Assembly: GCF_905220565.1 (NCBI RefSeq)
Contig: NC_059410.1
Location: 139,501-203,500 of the forward strand
Length of the DNA stretch: 64,000 bases
Direction: 5' to 3'
Source of the DNA: Melitaea cinxia
Taxonomy: Eukaryota; Arthropoda; Insecta; Lepidoptera; Nymphalidae
Under the pieces are notes generated by a model. That model had not been told where the DNA came from. It saw nothing but the letters and a program-made list of their open reading frames with translations, and did no database searches. Of the stretch, positions 23,763 through 34,504 are shown piece by piece; position 1 is the first letter of the stretch; each line of letters opens with the position of its first letter. Made by a program: the position numbers and the translations under genes.

Positions 23763-24020
23763 GTCAATTTTTGATATGATATTCAAAAACGTTCATACAA
23801 ACTTGCAACCCCCATTTCATTCCCTTAGGGGTCGAGTTTCGTAAAATCCGTTCTTAGCGGATGCCTACGTCTTATAAGGAGCCTACCTGCCAAATGTCAA
23901 GTTCTAAGTGCCAAGTGTTATAGTTTCGGAGATTTCGTGATGAATGACCTTTCGCGTTTATATATATTATAGATTATAGATAGATTTAAACTGCATGCGT
24001 TTGACAGTTAGTATTTTCTT

Positions 24021-24220
24021 CTTTTATTTATCTAGGTCGGGAAACAAGCGTACGGCTCACCTGATGGTAAGAGATTACCGTAGTTTATAGACGCCTGCAA
24101 CACAAGCAGCCTCGCAAGCGCTTTGCCGACCCTATCCCAAATTCCCCCCAGAAGTTCTAGTCACCTTACTTAGTAACAGGAACACAACACTGCTTGAAAA
24201 CAGTATTATTTAATTACAGG
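24021..24220 (+). repeat. CACCTGATGGTAAG-family repeat (copy 2)
   Basis: Carries AACAAGCGTACGGCTCACC, the family motif and GAACACAACACTGCTTG; the 3' third is missing. Confidence 0.75.
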
Positions 24221-24375
24221 AAAATGTCTGTCATTCTTGAAAAGACACCAAAATTGATAAACGTTTCCGCAATTGAAAGTTTGTCGGCAATCTGTGTCCG
24301 ATGCTCCTTAGTTAGTAGTTCTACTCTTTGAAAAGTCGAGTTTTTGAACTTGTTTAAACTAAGATATATTTAAAA

Positions 24376-24790
24376 CTAGATGACCCGGTGAACTTTGTTT
24401 CACCGAGTTATATTTGTGAAGCATATAGACAAAACCCTTTCTGAACACACCTATATATATTTTCCATTCTATGTGACATTGGCGAAATCATCTGTGCTCA
24501 TTTGACACTATTGAAAGCCATTTTAACCTGAAGAAGAAGAAGAAGAATATTTTACAACCAAGTGACAATTTTTTTGACAAAAGACACTAAATGTTTCATA
24601 GCTAGGAGTATTTTTAATTTATTATTTAACCTTGTCTGAACTCCCACAAATATTTCAATATTAAAATTAGTCAAATCAGTCCAGCCATTTTCGAGTTTTA
24701 GTGAGGCAAACGAAATGCAATTGATTTATTCACACACACTCACACACACACACACACACAGACACACACACATATATATATTCGCTGCTT
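24376..24790 (-). mobile_element. Helitron-like element with clear terminal hairpin
   Basis: CTAG at 24376-24379 is preceded on the minus strand by a strong hairpin, CGGTGAA with TTCACCG. An inner (CA)n tract is at 24728-24768. The far end is approximate, near the TATATATA at 24773. Confidence 0.5.
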
Positions 24791-25680
24791 GAAATCAAGA
24801 TAAAAAGTGGACGAGAATTAACTGAAGGCGATGAAATATATTTTTTTTTATGAAACCGCAGACACCAAATATTTATAAAATTTTAATTTTGTAGACCTAG
24901 TCGTTTATTAGTTTTTCCATTTTTAATCGCGCTAAAAAGTAATCCTTACCTCAAGAAAATAATATATGTACTCTGTGTTGTTAGTCTGGAGCGCATTTAT
25001 GTATACAGGGCGGATGGTGGCGCGTTCTTAATGAAATTCCGGGCGCCGCGCGCCGCCTTGTTGCATAACTTGACAACGCGGTGCGCGGCGCGAGCTTGTT
25101 AACTTTACTGATTAACTGTGCTCCCTTATTCATAACTAACTTCACTAATCACTAAGATATGACTGAGGTGTCTACATATTAACTGCTAATGTTAAAATCT
25201 AAGATTTTTTAGATAAAGCGTTTCCTTTCGCCAAGTATTTAAATCGTTCAAAAAGCTATGTCGTGGAAACAGAAGAGTTAATTATACTAAAGAAAACCCG
25301 TTTCAAATCTCTATAAATAACATACATTACGTGGACCCTACCTAAACTTGTCCGTTAATATTATGTTAAATTATATACTTCGTGTATTGTACGCTGGATT
25401 TGATTAATAAGCAAAGTTAGCGAGTTGGATACTTGCTGCTTATGACGAAATTTCTCTCACGACAAAATTTTAAATAAATGAATTTTTAATTAACTTAAGT
25501 TTGAAGATGTTTGTTTCGTTTCAACTGAAAACAGAAAATTGAACAAACAAGTTTGTCAAGTCAAGTATAACGTCGACACCAGGAGCTACGCGTACTGTGT
25601 TGCCGTGATCTCGTCTGTAGAAGTTGTATACCATTCCTCACAAGCAATACTAGGCGATGTCTTGCAATCGCTTTACAACT
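24790..25680. other. Non-coding stretch with a GC-rich island
   Basis: No gene. A strongly GC-rich, partly self-complementary patch lies at 25020-25110 (GGGCGCCGCGCGCCGCC answered by GCGGTGCGCGGCGCG). Confidence 0.4.
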
Positions 25681-25835
25681 AATAACAAATGTCAGTCGGA
25701 GATGCAAGTTCGATCCCCGCTGGAACGGTCGATTTTTGATATGATATTAAAAAAAAATGTTTAGAATTTCCTAATGTATGGGTAACACAAAAATAAAATC
25801 GTACAAATTAAGAATAACAAATAATTATGCTAGGA
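25680..25835 (+). repeat. Diverged fragment of the tRNA-like 311-bp unit
   Basis: Holds the 3' half of the tRNA-like core (GTTCGATCCCCGCTGGAACG), then GATTTTTGATATGATATT and GGGTAACACAAAAATAAAA, as in the array but diverged. The 5' half with the A box is missing. Confidence 0.75.
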
Positions 25836-25969
25836 AAAAGTGCACATATAATAGACAAAAGGAATCGTGATACGAGACCGCAAGTCTTTATATGCTCAAC
25901 TTAATTTCCATGTTCGATACATTTGTACGTAGCCCAATGTAAATAATATTTATGTTTGCTAGTAAACGA

Positions 25970-26292
25970 AAAAAACCGATTTCAGCTACATCGACAACTT
26001 ATATAATAATAATCACAAATAACAATCAATACAACGTAAGTAGACGAATAAAATTAACAAAAGCACCACCAGTCACCACCACAATTTTCGAAGATTCCCC
26101 TCGATTTCTCTAGGATGCCATTATCAGATCTTGTTTTCCTTATCATGGTACCACTCTTGGCATATCTCCTTTCCAACAAAAAAAGAATCATCAAAATCGG
26201 GTCATAAACAACGATGTTATCCGCGAACACACATTAAAAAATACATATACGCTCAAATTGAGAAACCTCCTCCTTTTTGAAGTCGGTTAAAA
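25970..26292 (+). mobile_element. AACCGACTTC-family repeat
   Basis: Begins AAAAAACCGATTTCAG and ends TTTTTGAAGTCGGTTAAAA, with ATCATGGTACC in the middle. Confidence 0.6.
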
Positions 26293-26294
26293 AG

Positions 26295-27320
26295 TGAATT
26301 GATACCAGATGGTTGCTTATTAGAGTTGTAAAATTTGAATATCAATAAACACAGTATGACAGCACGTCTGATTACTCTTTAACCTTATTCATTTTTAGAA
26401 AAAGAAAACAAAGCGCTACTCTCGCTCGCTTCGCGTTTAAACTGCATTCTGTGTAGGAAGCCGCTGAGAGGTTTTAGTAAGTGTAACGCTGCCTTGATTG
26501 TCGTAGTGTAGAGGCACTCCCGCGTTCCACAAGCTTCGCTCGGCTCCCCGCTCGTTCAAACACACCGCAAGACGAGCGCCGCATTTGGAAATTTGACTTG
26601 CTACATGCGAATTGACGAAATTAGGTCTCCTAGAAGAGGTATTTAATAATTACTTTCGTATTATTCGTACCTCTGAATCGTTCCTTGGTTATGCAGGTAT
26701 GTTTTTCTTGTTTAAGTACAAGGTGAATTTTGTACTTAAAATTTATCACTTTCAATCAAAACGTTTTAATTAACATTGCACCCATTATCTCGGCTCGGCA
26801 AATTAAAAAAAATTAGGGGTGAACTACCCTTAACATTTAGGGGGATGTAAAATAGATGTTGTTCGATTCTCAGACCTACCCAATATGCAAAAAAAATTTC
26901 ATGAGAATCGGTCAAGCTGTTTCGGAGGAGTTTAACTACAAACAACGCGACACGAGAATTTTATATATTAGAAAAATTTCATATGATTATCTTTGTTATA
27001 TAAGATGTATATAGTACTAGAGCACAAAATGAAGTCATATGTACATGTGAGTCCAACTTTGTCACCGGCAAGTCGGTCGGTCGTTGACGTCAAGTTCTCT
27101 TCGAACTTATAACGAGAGTCTCGTTTAAACGTGACTCACTTTAAAAGAATACACACACGAAGAGTTCGCGCCAAAAGTGTGTACGCTGAAAGCAGTTGGA
27201 AAGATTTACATTTATTTAAGAAAATGGCGTTTCATTATAAAAAAAAAGAAAGAAAAGAAAACAAGGGAAAAAAGAAGAAATCTATCTTGCAAGAATGATA
27301 AAAAATACATCATATCATCA
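26295..27320. other. Non-coding stretch with a Helitron-like scrap
   Basis: About 26815-26965 resembles a Helitron 5' portion on the minus strand (GAGAATTTTATATATTAGA). GC-richer sequence at 26400-26590 and a TTGACGTCAA palindrome near 27085 may be regulatory, but nothing shows it. No gene. Confidence 0.35.
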
Positions 27321-27322
27321 CA

Positions 27323-27595
27323 TCAGTCTATCGCAATCCACTGCTGGACATAGGTCTCCCCAAGTTCGCACCAAACATCCTGGTTTTCCAACATCCACAT
27401 CTAGTCTACCAGCAATAGCCGGGAATAGTGAGGCAACCGGGAACTGACAGCCGAAATTTTTGGCGCTTACTCATGCGTTTTTCCCATAGCCACCAACCAC
27501 ACTGGGAGGTTGTTGACCGCAGTATTGGCTTTATCGCACCGAAGACGCAGCTGTCCGTCGTCGGTCTGTGTAGTTGAAAACCAGAAGTTGGGTTA
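27323..27595 (+). repeat. Diverged relative of the 330-bp hairpin repeat
   Basis: Starts CAGTCTATCGCAATCCACTG and keeps ACCGAAGACG and a CGTCGGTCTGTGTAG segment, but the centre differs. Confidence 0.6.
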
Positions 27596-27599
27596 ATTT

Positions 27600-28080
27600 A
27601 CTTTTGATGCAAAAAATTTATTTCGTTATTGTTTTTAACCTAATTTTTACCCGAGAAGAGAGAAATAACCTCTCGATCGATTGAGAGAAACTACTAAGTA
27701 CATATTCAATTCTATATACACCTACAAACGTATTCACGTATTTTTTCAAAGTTCTCTTAGTGTGGAATTAAAAGACTGTGCCCGATTACCTGTTGAGACA
27801 AAATACTTGAAAGGTACCGTTCGTATTCAGTAAGGTCATCGGCTGGAGCACGTCAAAAGGTCACGAAGCTTTTTCTAACTTTACTACATAACTATTTATT
27901 GTCTCGATTCGGAATCCCTACTGACAATTTTTAATAAAAGAATAAAGGGCCTTCTCATCATTGTATGCTGAAAATTAGCAGCGATTGTGTTCAATTTTAT
28001 TTGACTGCAGTGAAGGAAAGTTACATAAGAACGCAGCTCAATAATACTCCTCACCAGTAGCGGTATGTTCCTGTGGGTAC
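27600..28080. other. Non-coding stretch
   Basis: Nothing recognised. Confidence 0.4.
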
Positions 28081-28084
28081 TAAG

Positions 28085-28328
28085 ATGGCCAGAGCCCTTG
28101 GGAAGGATCGGCGGTAGGGTCGGCAACGCGCTTGCGATGCTTCTGGTGTTGCAGGCGTCTATAAGCTACGATAACCTTAACTCCGCCCATTGTACTTCAC
28201 GGTCTGTAAATATTTTTTTAAAGTGTGTTTATTGTTAAAAATGTAGTTGTGGTGTACAATAAAGTATAAATAAATAAATAAATAATAAATAACCACTTAC
28301 CATCAGGTAGGCTGTACGCTTGTTTCTT
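28085..28328 (-). repeat. CACCTGATGGTAAG-family repeat (copy 3), interrupted
   Basis: Reverse copy, truncated at its 3' end and split by a LINE tail at 28177-28288. Confidence 0.75.
28177..28288 (+). mobile_element. 5'-truncated LINE tail insertion
   Basis: A 112-bp piece containing GTACAATAAAGTATAAATAA (polyadenylation signal and AAAT-type tail), flanked by ATAACC at 28171-28176 and 28289-28294. The host repeat reads on across it, which shows an insertion. A tail of similar type is at 39190-39342. Confidence 0.7.
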
Positions 28329-28329
28329 A

Positions 28330-29695
28330 ATAAATTTCTACTAATGGTAAAAAAGCAATTAAAAATAATAATAAAGAGAAACGATTAATTAAGACTTAAA
28401 CTAAACTAATTATGCCTAGATATTGCGGTTACGGTATTTAATGAAGTGCTTTTATTTAGTTTCGAAAACTCTTTTCATTACTTCGATATTATTTAAATAG
28501 TCTCGTTGATTTGAGGTTAGTTTTGAAACGGTTTACAATCCTTTTGATTAACTTCAAATTGATTTTGAACGTAAAAATGAAACAATTTTTGTGGAGTATT
28601 ATAAAAATCATTAAAATTTTAAATAAAGAAATTTATTTATTTTTTATTTATTTAACAATTTTTATACGTACAAAATTATATACATAAAATGTTTGTCATG
28701 GAGACTCACTTATAATGGGTAGACTGATTGACCTTTGCCATTTTGCAATCAATCGGCTAAAATGGCTATAAAAATTTGTCCTTTTCACAATTTGAAAGAA
28801 CATCATCAAATATAATGTATTGTTAAATAAAGCGGCAATTGCTTAATTCGGTACACTGAAGACCTTTTGAAATTTTTGATTATTTTATGTAGTCGGTGCT
28901 GAAACCTAAATGGGTTTCGTTTATTTCATTAAAACAAAACAGTTTAAAATTATTTAACTAGATTTTAATACATAAAAAATAAATAAAATAACGGTTTTGC
29001 ATGATGGAGTACATTTAATATATTTTTTAAAGCTTTTATTTAACTTGCAATTCATGTAAACTAAACACCCGACTGTGAGAAATAAGCACTAAAAAGGAAA
29101 AACAAGCTTTACAATTTAACGTGAAGTGTATTCAGTGTACCGTGTATTATATTTCATTCGATTCTTTCATAAACTACATATATTTTAATGTAATAATAAT
29201 ATAATTATATGTTTCAAATTATTGTTCGCGCCGACACTCCGGTGTCGTACCCTGTAGCCTGTACTGTGACATCTCTGCAAAGTATCACAGGCAGCAATGC
29301 TGCTTAATTTTTTCTTGTTCTCGACGCGCGCATAAGTCCACCGTATACTGTTCATTTCGTACACCTGTTACTCTTTGATTTCCGGAAATCGTTGGGTCAT
29401 CGAATTCTATGAACACTGCTTGCTGTAACTCCGCTAACGCTAATTGCTCTCTACGAAGAGCTGGCCAGCACCTATGGCACTATTAACTAAGCCGCGATTA
29501 ACATTGATATTACGGTGTTGCATTACTCGCGATCCAATTAATATTGGGACATAAAGTGCATAGGATGCCATTTTTCGATATTTTGTAATTTTAATATATT
29601 TTTTTATAATTAATTTTTTTAATATTTTGCGTCGCTTAAGATTTTTTACACAGTGACAGTGTAAGGCAACAGTAAACATGGATGATTTATTTTAA
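28330..29695. other. Non-coding stretch
   Basis: No gene or repeat recognised; AT-rich. Confidence 0.4.
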
Positions 29696-29696
29696 G

Positions 29697-29935
29697 TCAA
29701 AGATGTAAGAAACGACTCCAATTACATCGATAAGTAATACAACGTCAGATCAAAAAATAGTCAAGTAAATACGCATTATTAGATATAATTCGAAATGTAC
29801 CTGTAAGATCTCGATTACATTTGAATAGGGTCGCATGTCACGCACCACATTTTTTTTAAGAAAAATAATTTAAATCGGTCAAAACTTCTGAGGTAACATA
29901 TATTCCTTTTTTGGAAGACGTTTAACTAAGTATCT
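29697..29935 (+). mobile_element. AACCGACTTC-family repeat, diverged
   Basis: Contains CATCGATAAGTAATACAACG and AAGATCTCGATTACATTTG, shared with 17027-17575. Termini are eroded. Confidence 0.5.
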
Positions 29936-30324
29936 ATAAAGGAACGTATTGGAACTCTGTAAAGGTTGTATAGCGTTTAGGCTCGTTTCATACAGGAGAC
30001 TGTAAGTATGTCATAAATATCGATGTACATTTTTTTAAATTTATACAATAAGCTTCGCCTTTCACCCTCATTGAGTTTCACCGCTCGTCGGTTTGGTGGA
30101 CGCGTTAGTTAACCGCTCACGTACGAACAAGCAGTGGTTCCGGTTCCGCAGCGGCCTCCTTACGAATATATTCAGACCGCACCGAGATATTCGAAAACGT
30201 TACAATAGATATACGTGTATTACTGTTTAATTGAGCATAAAATTTTTTAGCAAATAAATATCTCATATCACAAACTGAAGAACTGAGGTACAGCGCAGCA
30301 GGAAATATCCTGCTCAAAATCTCG

Positions 30325-30470
30325 AGCAGCTCGACTGGGGAAGTACCTCGACCTTACGGACTAAACAACACTGACCTCAAGTGGTGTTGAGTTCCTGTGG
30401 TGAGTAAGGTGATCAGAGTTTCTTTCATCACTTACCATCAGGTGCCATACATTTGTTGTCGACCTAGTAG
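30325..30470 (-). repeat. CACCTGATGGTAAG-family repeat (copy 4), internally deleted
   Basis: Reverse copy with CTCGACTGGGGAAGTACCTCG and CACTTACCATCAGGTG, missing the middle. Confidence 0.7.
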
Positions 30471-30911
30471 ATTAAAAAATAACAAAAGCTATATATTGTT
30501 GCGAAGAAATGAAGGCGACCCTCTGCCCGCAAGGGTCGAGGCCCTGCGGTGGGTTGTGTGAAACATTCTCCCGTTACAACTCCGTTATGAACTTGCGAGA
30601 TTAGCGCACTCTAAGGGTTGTTAATTGTTAACATAATTTTCGCTTTAATATCATTCTTGTAATATATGTGGGGCTATTTTATAATTTTAATGAGAAGCAT
30701 AAATTTTAAGTCTAATGAGAAATTAAAACGACTTACGGAAATGATATCAGGCGAGTTGTAAATAAAATTAGTGTACAATAAAAGCGGGATACTTCTTTTA
30801 TTGTCTTAAGGGTTGTATGTGTGCATGTACTGCTAGCCGTTGTTCAAGCAACATATGTTCTTATCGCTTTGTAAGGCAATATAAGTAAAACGTGTCAGTT
30901 TTATATACATA

Positions 30912-31024
30912 CTAGCGGACCCCGCAAACGTTGTTTTGCCATATATGTTATAAGCCCTCATAATGCCCCCCCCTCCCTCTAACTTAGACGACGAGACAAA
31001 CACACGAGACTTTTATATATAAGA
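30912..31024 (-). mobile_element. Very short Helitron-like element
   Basis: CTAG at 30912-30915 and, at the other end, TCTTATATATAAAAGTC after an A on the minus strand: both end rules within 113 bp. Probably an internal-deletion derivative. Confidence 0.5.
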
Positions 31025-31089
31025 TTAACCAATATTTTAAAGTTGGAAACAAGATATTGACATCATATCAGTCACACATAGTTATCTAA

Positions 31090-31244
31090 AACTATATATA
31101 TGCAAAAGTTTGTGTGGATGTTGTAGAAAACTTTAGTTTTTCAAATAAAAAATGCAAATCGATTGAGAATTATCCATGGGCTAACTCCTATTCTAATGCT
31201 CTTATGGGGTGAGTTACCTGAGTGAAATCGCGAACTACAGCTAG
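31090..31244 (+). mobile_element. Helitron-like 3'-end fragment
   Basis: Ends ATCGCGAACTACAGCTAG then T (CTAG at 31241-31244). Left end approximate. Confidence 0.4.
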
Positions 31245-31706
31245 TATATTATACATCATAATGTCTATCATTGAGCGCTGAGATGACTCTAAGCGTTTTT
31301 CTCTTTAAAGATTTATAAGTTGGGAATGTTGTACTAAAGGACGAACCTTTTTAATATCCGGAGGACTTGAGAAACATCCCGGTATTATACGACCCGACTT
31401 TTAAGAAGGATAATCGTAAAGGGTAGCGTCTGTTCCACGAAGACTTTTACACTAAGCTCTTGCACAAGTGTTACTCCGGACACTTCGACAAAAGGATTAA
31501 CGCAAACATTTTAGGAATAAATCTGTCTATGATGTATTTTAGATATAAACTGTGAATAAGAATAATCTATTTCATATTACGAATGGAACAAATTAAACTA
31601 ATACTTTAATCAATCACGCCAGAATGGCTGTAAAAGATATTGATGAGAGTTGGTATGTATGCTAGAGATGTTTAAATGCTATATATTTGTATGGTATATA
31701 TATGAA
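31245..31706. other. Non-coding stretch
   Basis: Nothing recognised. Confidence 0.4.
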
Positions 31707-31732
31707 TTTTTTTTTTTTTTTTTTTTTTTTTT
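31707..31732 (-). repeat. Poly(A) tail of the LINE
   Basis: A 26-base T-run on the plus strand, right after the AATAAA-containing 3' end of the LINE on the minus strand. Confidence 0.9.
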
Positions 31733-31918
31733 ATTTGTTCAAAACACAAAAAAACACATAGTTAAAACTTATACATAAGCCTGCCACGAAAACTCACAAG
31801 AGCTTATCCGGACAAGCCGCCGCGTCGCATATCATATTATCATATAATATCTTTATCGTACCGTACCATGTTAAGCCATTAAATTTAAACTAAGGTAATT
31901 ACCAAAATTTTGTAACTA

Positions 31919-32587
31919 TTAAACGCTTAAAGATTTTAGTAAATGTTCTTTTAGTGATCTTCTATATTTGCGTTTGTCCAGGTATAACTCTTGTAGGTCT
32001 TCGGGAAGTTCATTAACAAATGCAGGTATAATAGTGTTTAACATTCTAGCTCCGTAAAAATTCCTAGCATTCGGCACAACAAATTTTTTTGAGTTTTGGA
32101 TATTTCTTAGGGTATTGGGTCTACATTTTTCGATTAATAAAGAAGGATCATTAACTTCATTTAGGATATTGAATTTCACAAAAGTAAATACATCCATGAC
32201 ATTACAATATTTAAAAATATCACCTTCATTCAAGATACATTTATTTTTAAATTTTGGGATAATGGTTTTTAATAAACGTAACTGTAAAGCATAAATATTA
32301 TTTAAATGTGTTTTATAGGTCCTACCGTAGCTACTCAGTCCATAACTGATAACAGATTGAGCCAGGGCTAGATACAGTGTTCTACAAATTTTATATGGGA
32401 GCTTATGTTTCAATATAAACAATCTACTAAGTAGAGATCTTAATTTAGAGCAGACGAGGTCTATGTGAGGCTTCCAGCTAAATCTGTTATCAATAACGAT
32501 GCCGAGATAAGTATGTTGATTTACTTTTTCTAACAGTGGACATTGACAATTCAAACTAATACGACTACTGGGAGGTGATAGGTACAT
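31919..32587 (-). pseudogene. LINE ORF2, C-terminal part of reverse transcriptase
   Basis: Continues the reverse transcriptase of 32565-33704 in another frame. The two frames overlap at 32565-32587, so one small indel near there breaks the protein. Motifs include HTYLGIVIDNRFSWKPHID (the thumb-side KYLGV-type block of LINE reverse transcriptases) and LAQSVISYGL. A normal stop near 31919 is followed by about 190 bp of 3' UTR. No RNase H domain is apparent, as expected for this group. Confidence 0.85.
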
Positions 32588-33704
32588 TATGGGAAGAATG
32601 TATATGTATAAATTTAGTTTTTTGAGCGTTAATCACCAGCCCAACATCGTGGGCCCATTTACAAATAAGATTATAGTTGTTTTGCATAATATTTTCAGCT
32701 TCAGATACTGATCTATGTGCCGCAATCAAACAAGTGTCGTCGGCAAATTGATAAATGGAGCCTTGTTTTATCAAATTACACATTTCATTAACATAGAGGA
32801 GATATTCAATTGGCCCAATTACAGATCCCTGTGCTGTGCCATTTGTGGTTGGATACATATTACTATAGCAATTGGCAACTTTAACGGTGGTAAAGCGATT
32901 CGCATGATAATCTTTTATTAAATTTAGTAAAGGGCCTTGAATTCCATTTTGTGATAATTTACTGTATAAAGTATTGAAATCTAGCATATCAAAGGCTTTT
33001 GAAAAGTCTATAAATAAAGTAATTACATGATATTTTTCATTAAGATAGAAGTTTATTTTATCTGTAAATTCCCTTAACAAGTCAGTAGTGCTTCTGTTTT
33101 TCTGAAAGCCATACTGTTTGTGGTTAATGATATGATTGTTCCTCAGAAAAGATGTTATTTGATCCCCTAGAAATCTTTCAATAATTTTATCGATACAAGA
33201 CAGTATAGTGATGGGTCGGTAGTTACTGTAATCATTATGCTTGCCCTTTTTGAATATGGGTCTTATAAATCCGACCTTGAGACTGCGAGGATATAATCCT
33301 GTATCCAGACAGCGGTTTATTAGGTGACATATAACAGGTACTAGCACATCAGATAAATATTTAATTTCGCGTGCACGGATTCCGTCATAACCTGGACTTT
33401 TATTTAAGTTGATACGTTTTAAGATTTGGGCAACAGCTTCGTGATTAGCGCGTTTTATTCTTAAGGTCATAGTGGGTTTTATTTCGTACAAATTTGGATC
33501 TAAAAGTTTAGTGTCACAGTTAATTTTTATTTTATTTACTGAAAGGTCGAACTCTTTCGCAAAGTTGTTCGCTAATATTAAAGGGGTTAATTTAAAGAAC
33601 TTTAATAAGGTATCATCAATGCATCTAGTGATTTTTCCGGATATCCTATTAATTATTCCCCACATTATTCTTGGATTTTTAAAATTACTACACACCTCTG
33701 ACAT
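32565..33704 (-). pseudogene. LINE ORF2, reverse transcriptase core
   Basis: Reverse transcriptase palm and fingers in order: SPGYDGI, then GFIRPIFKKGKHNDYSNYRP, HKQYGFQKNRSTTD, FIDFSKAFD (first catalytic aspartate), AQGSVIGPIEYLLYVNEM and YQFADDTCLIA (the FADD catalytic pair). The catalytic aspartates are present. The usual PQG reads AQG, a change seen in some diverged copies. The frame runs on upstream through the 3-kb insertion site into the endonuclease frame, so ORF2 was one reading frame before that insertion. The methionine at 33704 is internal, not the true start. Confidence 0.9.
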
Positions 33705-33733
33705 AATATATTTATTTTTTAACTTTTTAATGT

Positions 33734-33737
33734 ATTT
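33734..33737. repeat. Left target-site duplication (ATTT) of the DNA transposon
   Basis: ATTT abuts the left terminal inverted repeat and recurs at 36745-36748. Removing the element and one copy puts the two LINE frames back in register. Confidence 0.85.
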
Positions 33738-33761
33738 GGGCCTTTCTCTACTAACTGGAAA
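33738..33761 (+). repeat. Left terminal inverted repeat
   Basis: GGGCCTTTCTCTACTAAC, then TGGAAA; complementary to 36721-36744 apart from one base. Confidence 0.85.
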
Positions 33762-33920
33762 CTTGTCTATTGACAGTTGTCCGAACCCATTTTTCTAGAA
33801 AATTAAAAATATAGTATGCTAAGTCGATAGATAGTTATAATATAAATACATATAAACAAAAAACAATTGTAATTTACCCTTATTTTTCGAATTATAGGCA
33901 ATTTCGTAACAAAAATGCGG

Positions 33921-33974
33921 CAGAGGACTGTTTTGCCACCCAGAGGACTGTTTTTTCCACCCAGAGAACAGTTT
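33921..33974 (+). repeat. Left subterminal CAGAGGACTGTT cluster
   Basis: Two exact copies (33921-33932, 33941-33952) and one altered copy (33962-33974). Likely transposase-binding sites by analogy with subterminal repeats of other DNA transposons. Confidence 0.7.
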
Positions 33975-34504
33975 ACGTCAATGTTTATATGAAGAAAAAC
34001 ACAATAATATTAATTATTAAATGTAATCAAATAAATTCTCTTCTTTATTGAATACTGTGTCACATACAGAATTTAAATACTTATATTCATCAGGAACAAA
34101 TTGCGAGCTTAGCTCTCTAAGGTAACTAAGGTACTAAGAATCAGTCTTGTTTACTTATCAATGCAGACTTATTTCTCAAAAACAGGTACAGGTAGGTATA
34201 TTAAATTAAAAAATATTCGTTTTCCTTTTAGGGCAATATCTGGGTTTGGCAACTTCTTTAATACTTGGTCAAAGGACACATCAGAAACATCATTTTCATC
34301 GACTCTGAATGTGTGTCCTTTGTCATCACAATTTTTAAGAAGGTTAGTGTTAGTTCGCCCTCTTCCGTGTTTATCTTATTGATTACTGCAACATAACAAT
34401 ATTCAGTGTTTGTTTTTATTTATTAATTTATTCTTAATTTACACCGAAATACAGACACATATAAAGAAAGATACAATACAAGATGTACAAAGGCGATCTT
34501 ATCG

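Larger units (their letters stand above)
21841..23788. repeat. Inverted tandem array of seven 311-bp tRNA-like units
   Basis: Tandem units of 311 bp: tRNA-like cores start at 21908, 22219 and 22530 (minus strand) and at 22758, 23069, 23380 and 23691 (plus strand), with constant 311-bp spacing within each half. The halves are mirror images: left arm 21841-22652 (812 bp), spacer 22653-22706 (54 bp), right arm 22707-23518 matching in length, then 270 bp more. By eye the units are identical. The same family occurs singly and diverged at 54087-54413 and as a fragment at 25680-25835. Flanked by a 12-bp direct repeat. Confidence 0.95.
20153..23973 (-). mobile_element. Non-autonomous Helitron (copy B), carrying the tRNA-like array
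   Basis: Same architecture as copy A: CTAG at 20153-20156 next to the GCCCGCGGCTTCGCCCGCG hairpin, an inner Helitron-like end (CTAACTGTTGCCCGCG, about 20350), the inner 5' end at about 20762, and several units of the 280-bp minisatellite. It finishes at TATAGA / T at 23973. Without the 1,948-bp array insertion and its duplicated 12 bp it would be about 1.86 kb. No transposase gene. Confidence 0.75.

Noticed and set aside
21841..23788. Regularly spaced identical repeats, like a CRISPR array
   Set aside because: Units are 311 bp and wholly identical with no variable spacers, and the context is a eukaryotic genome.
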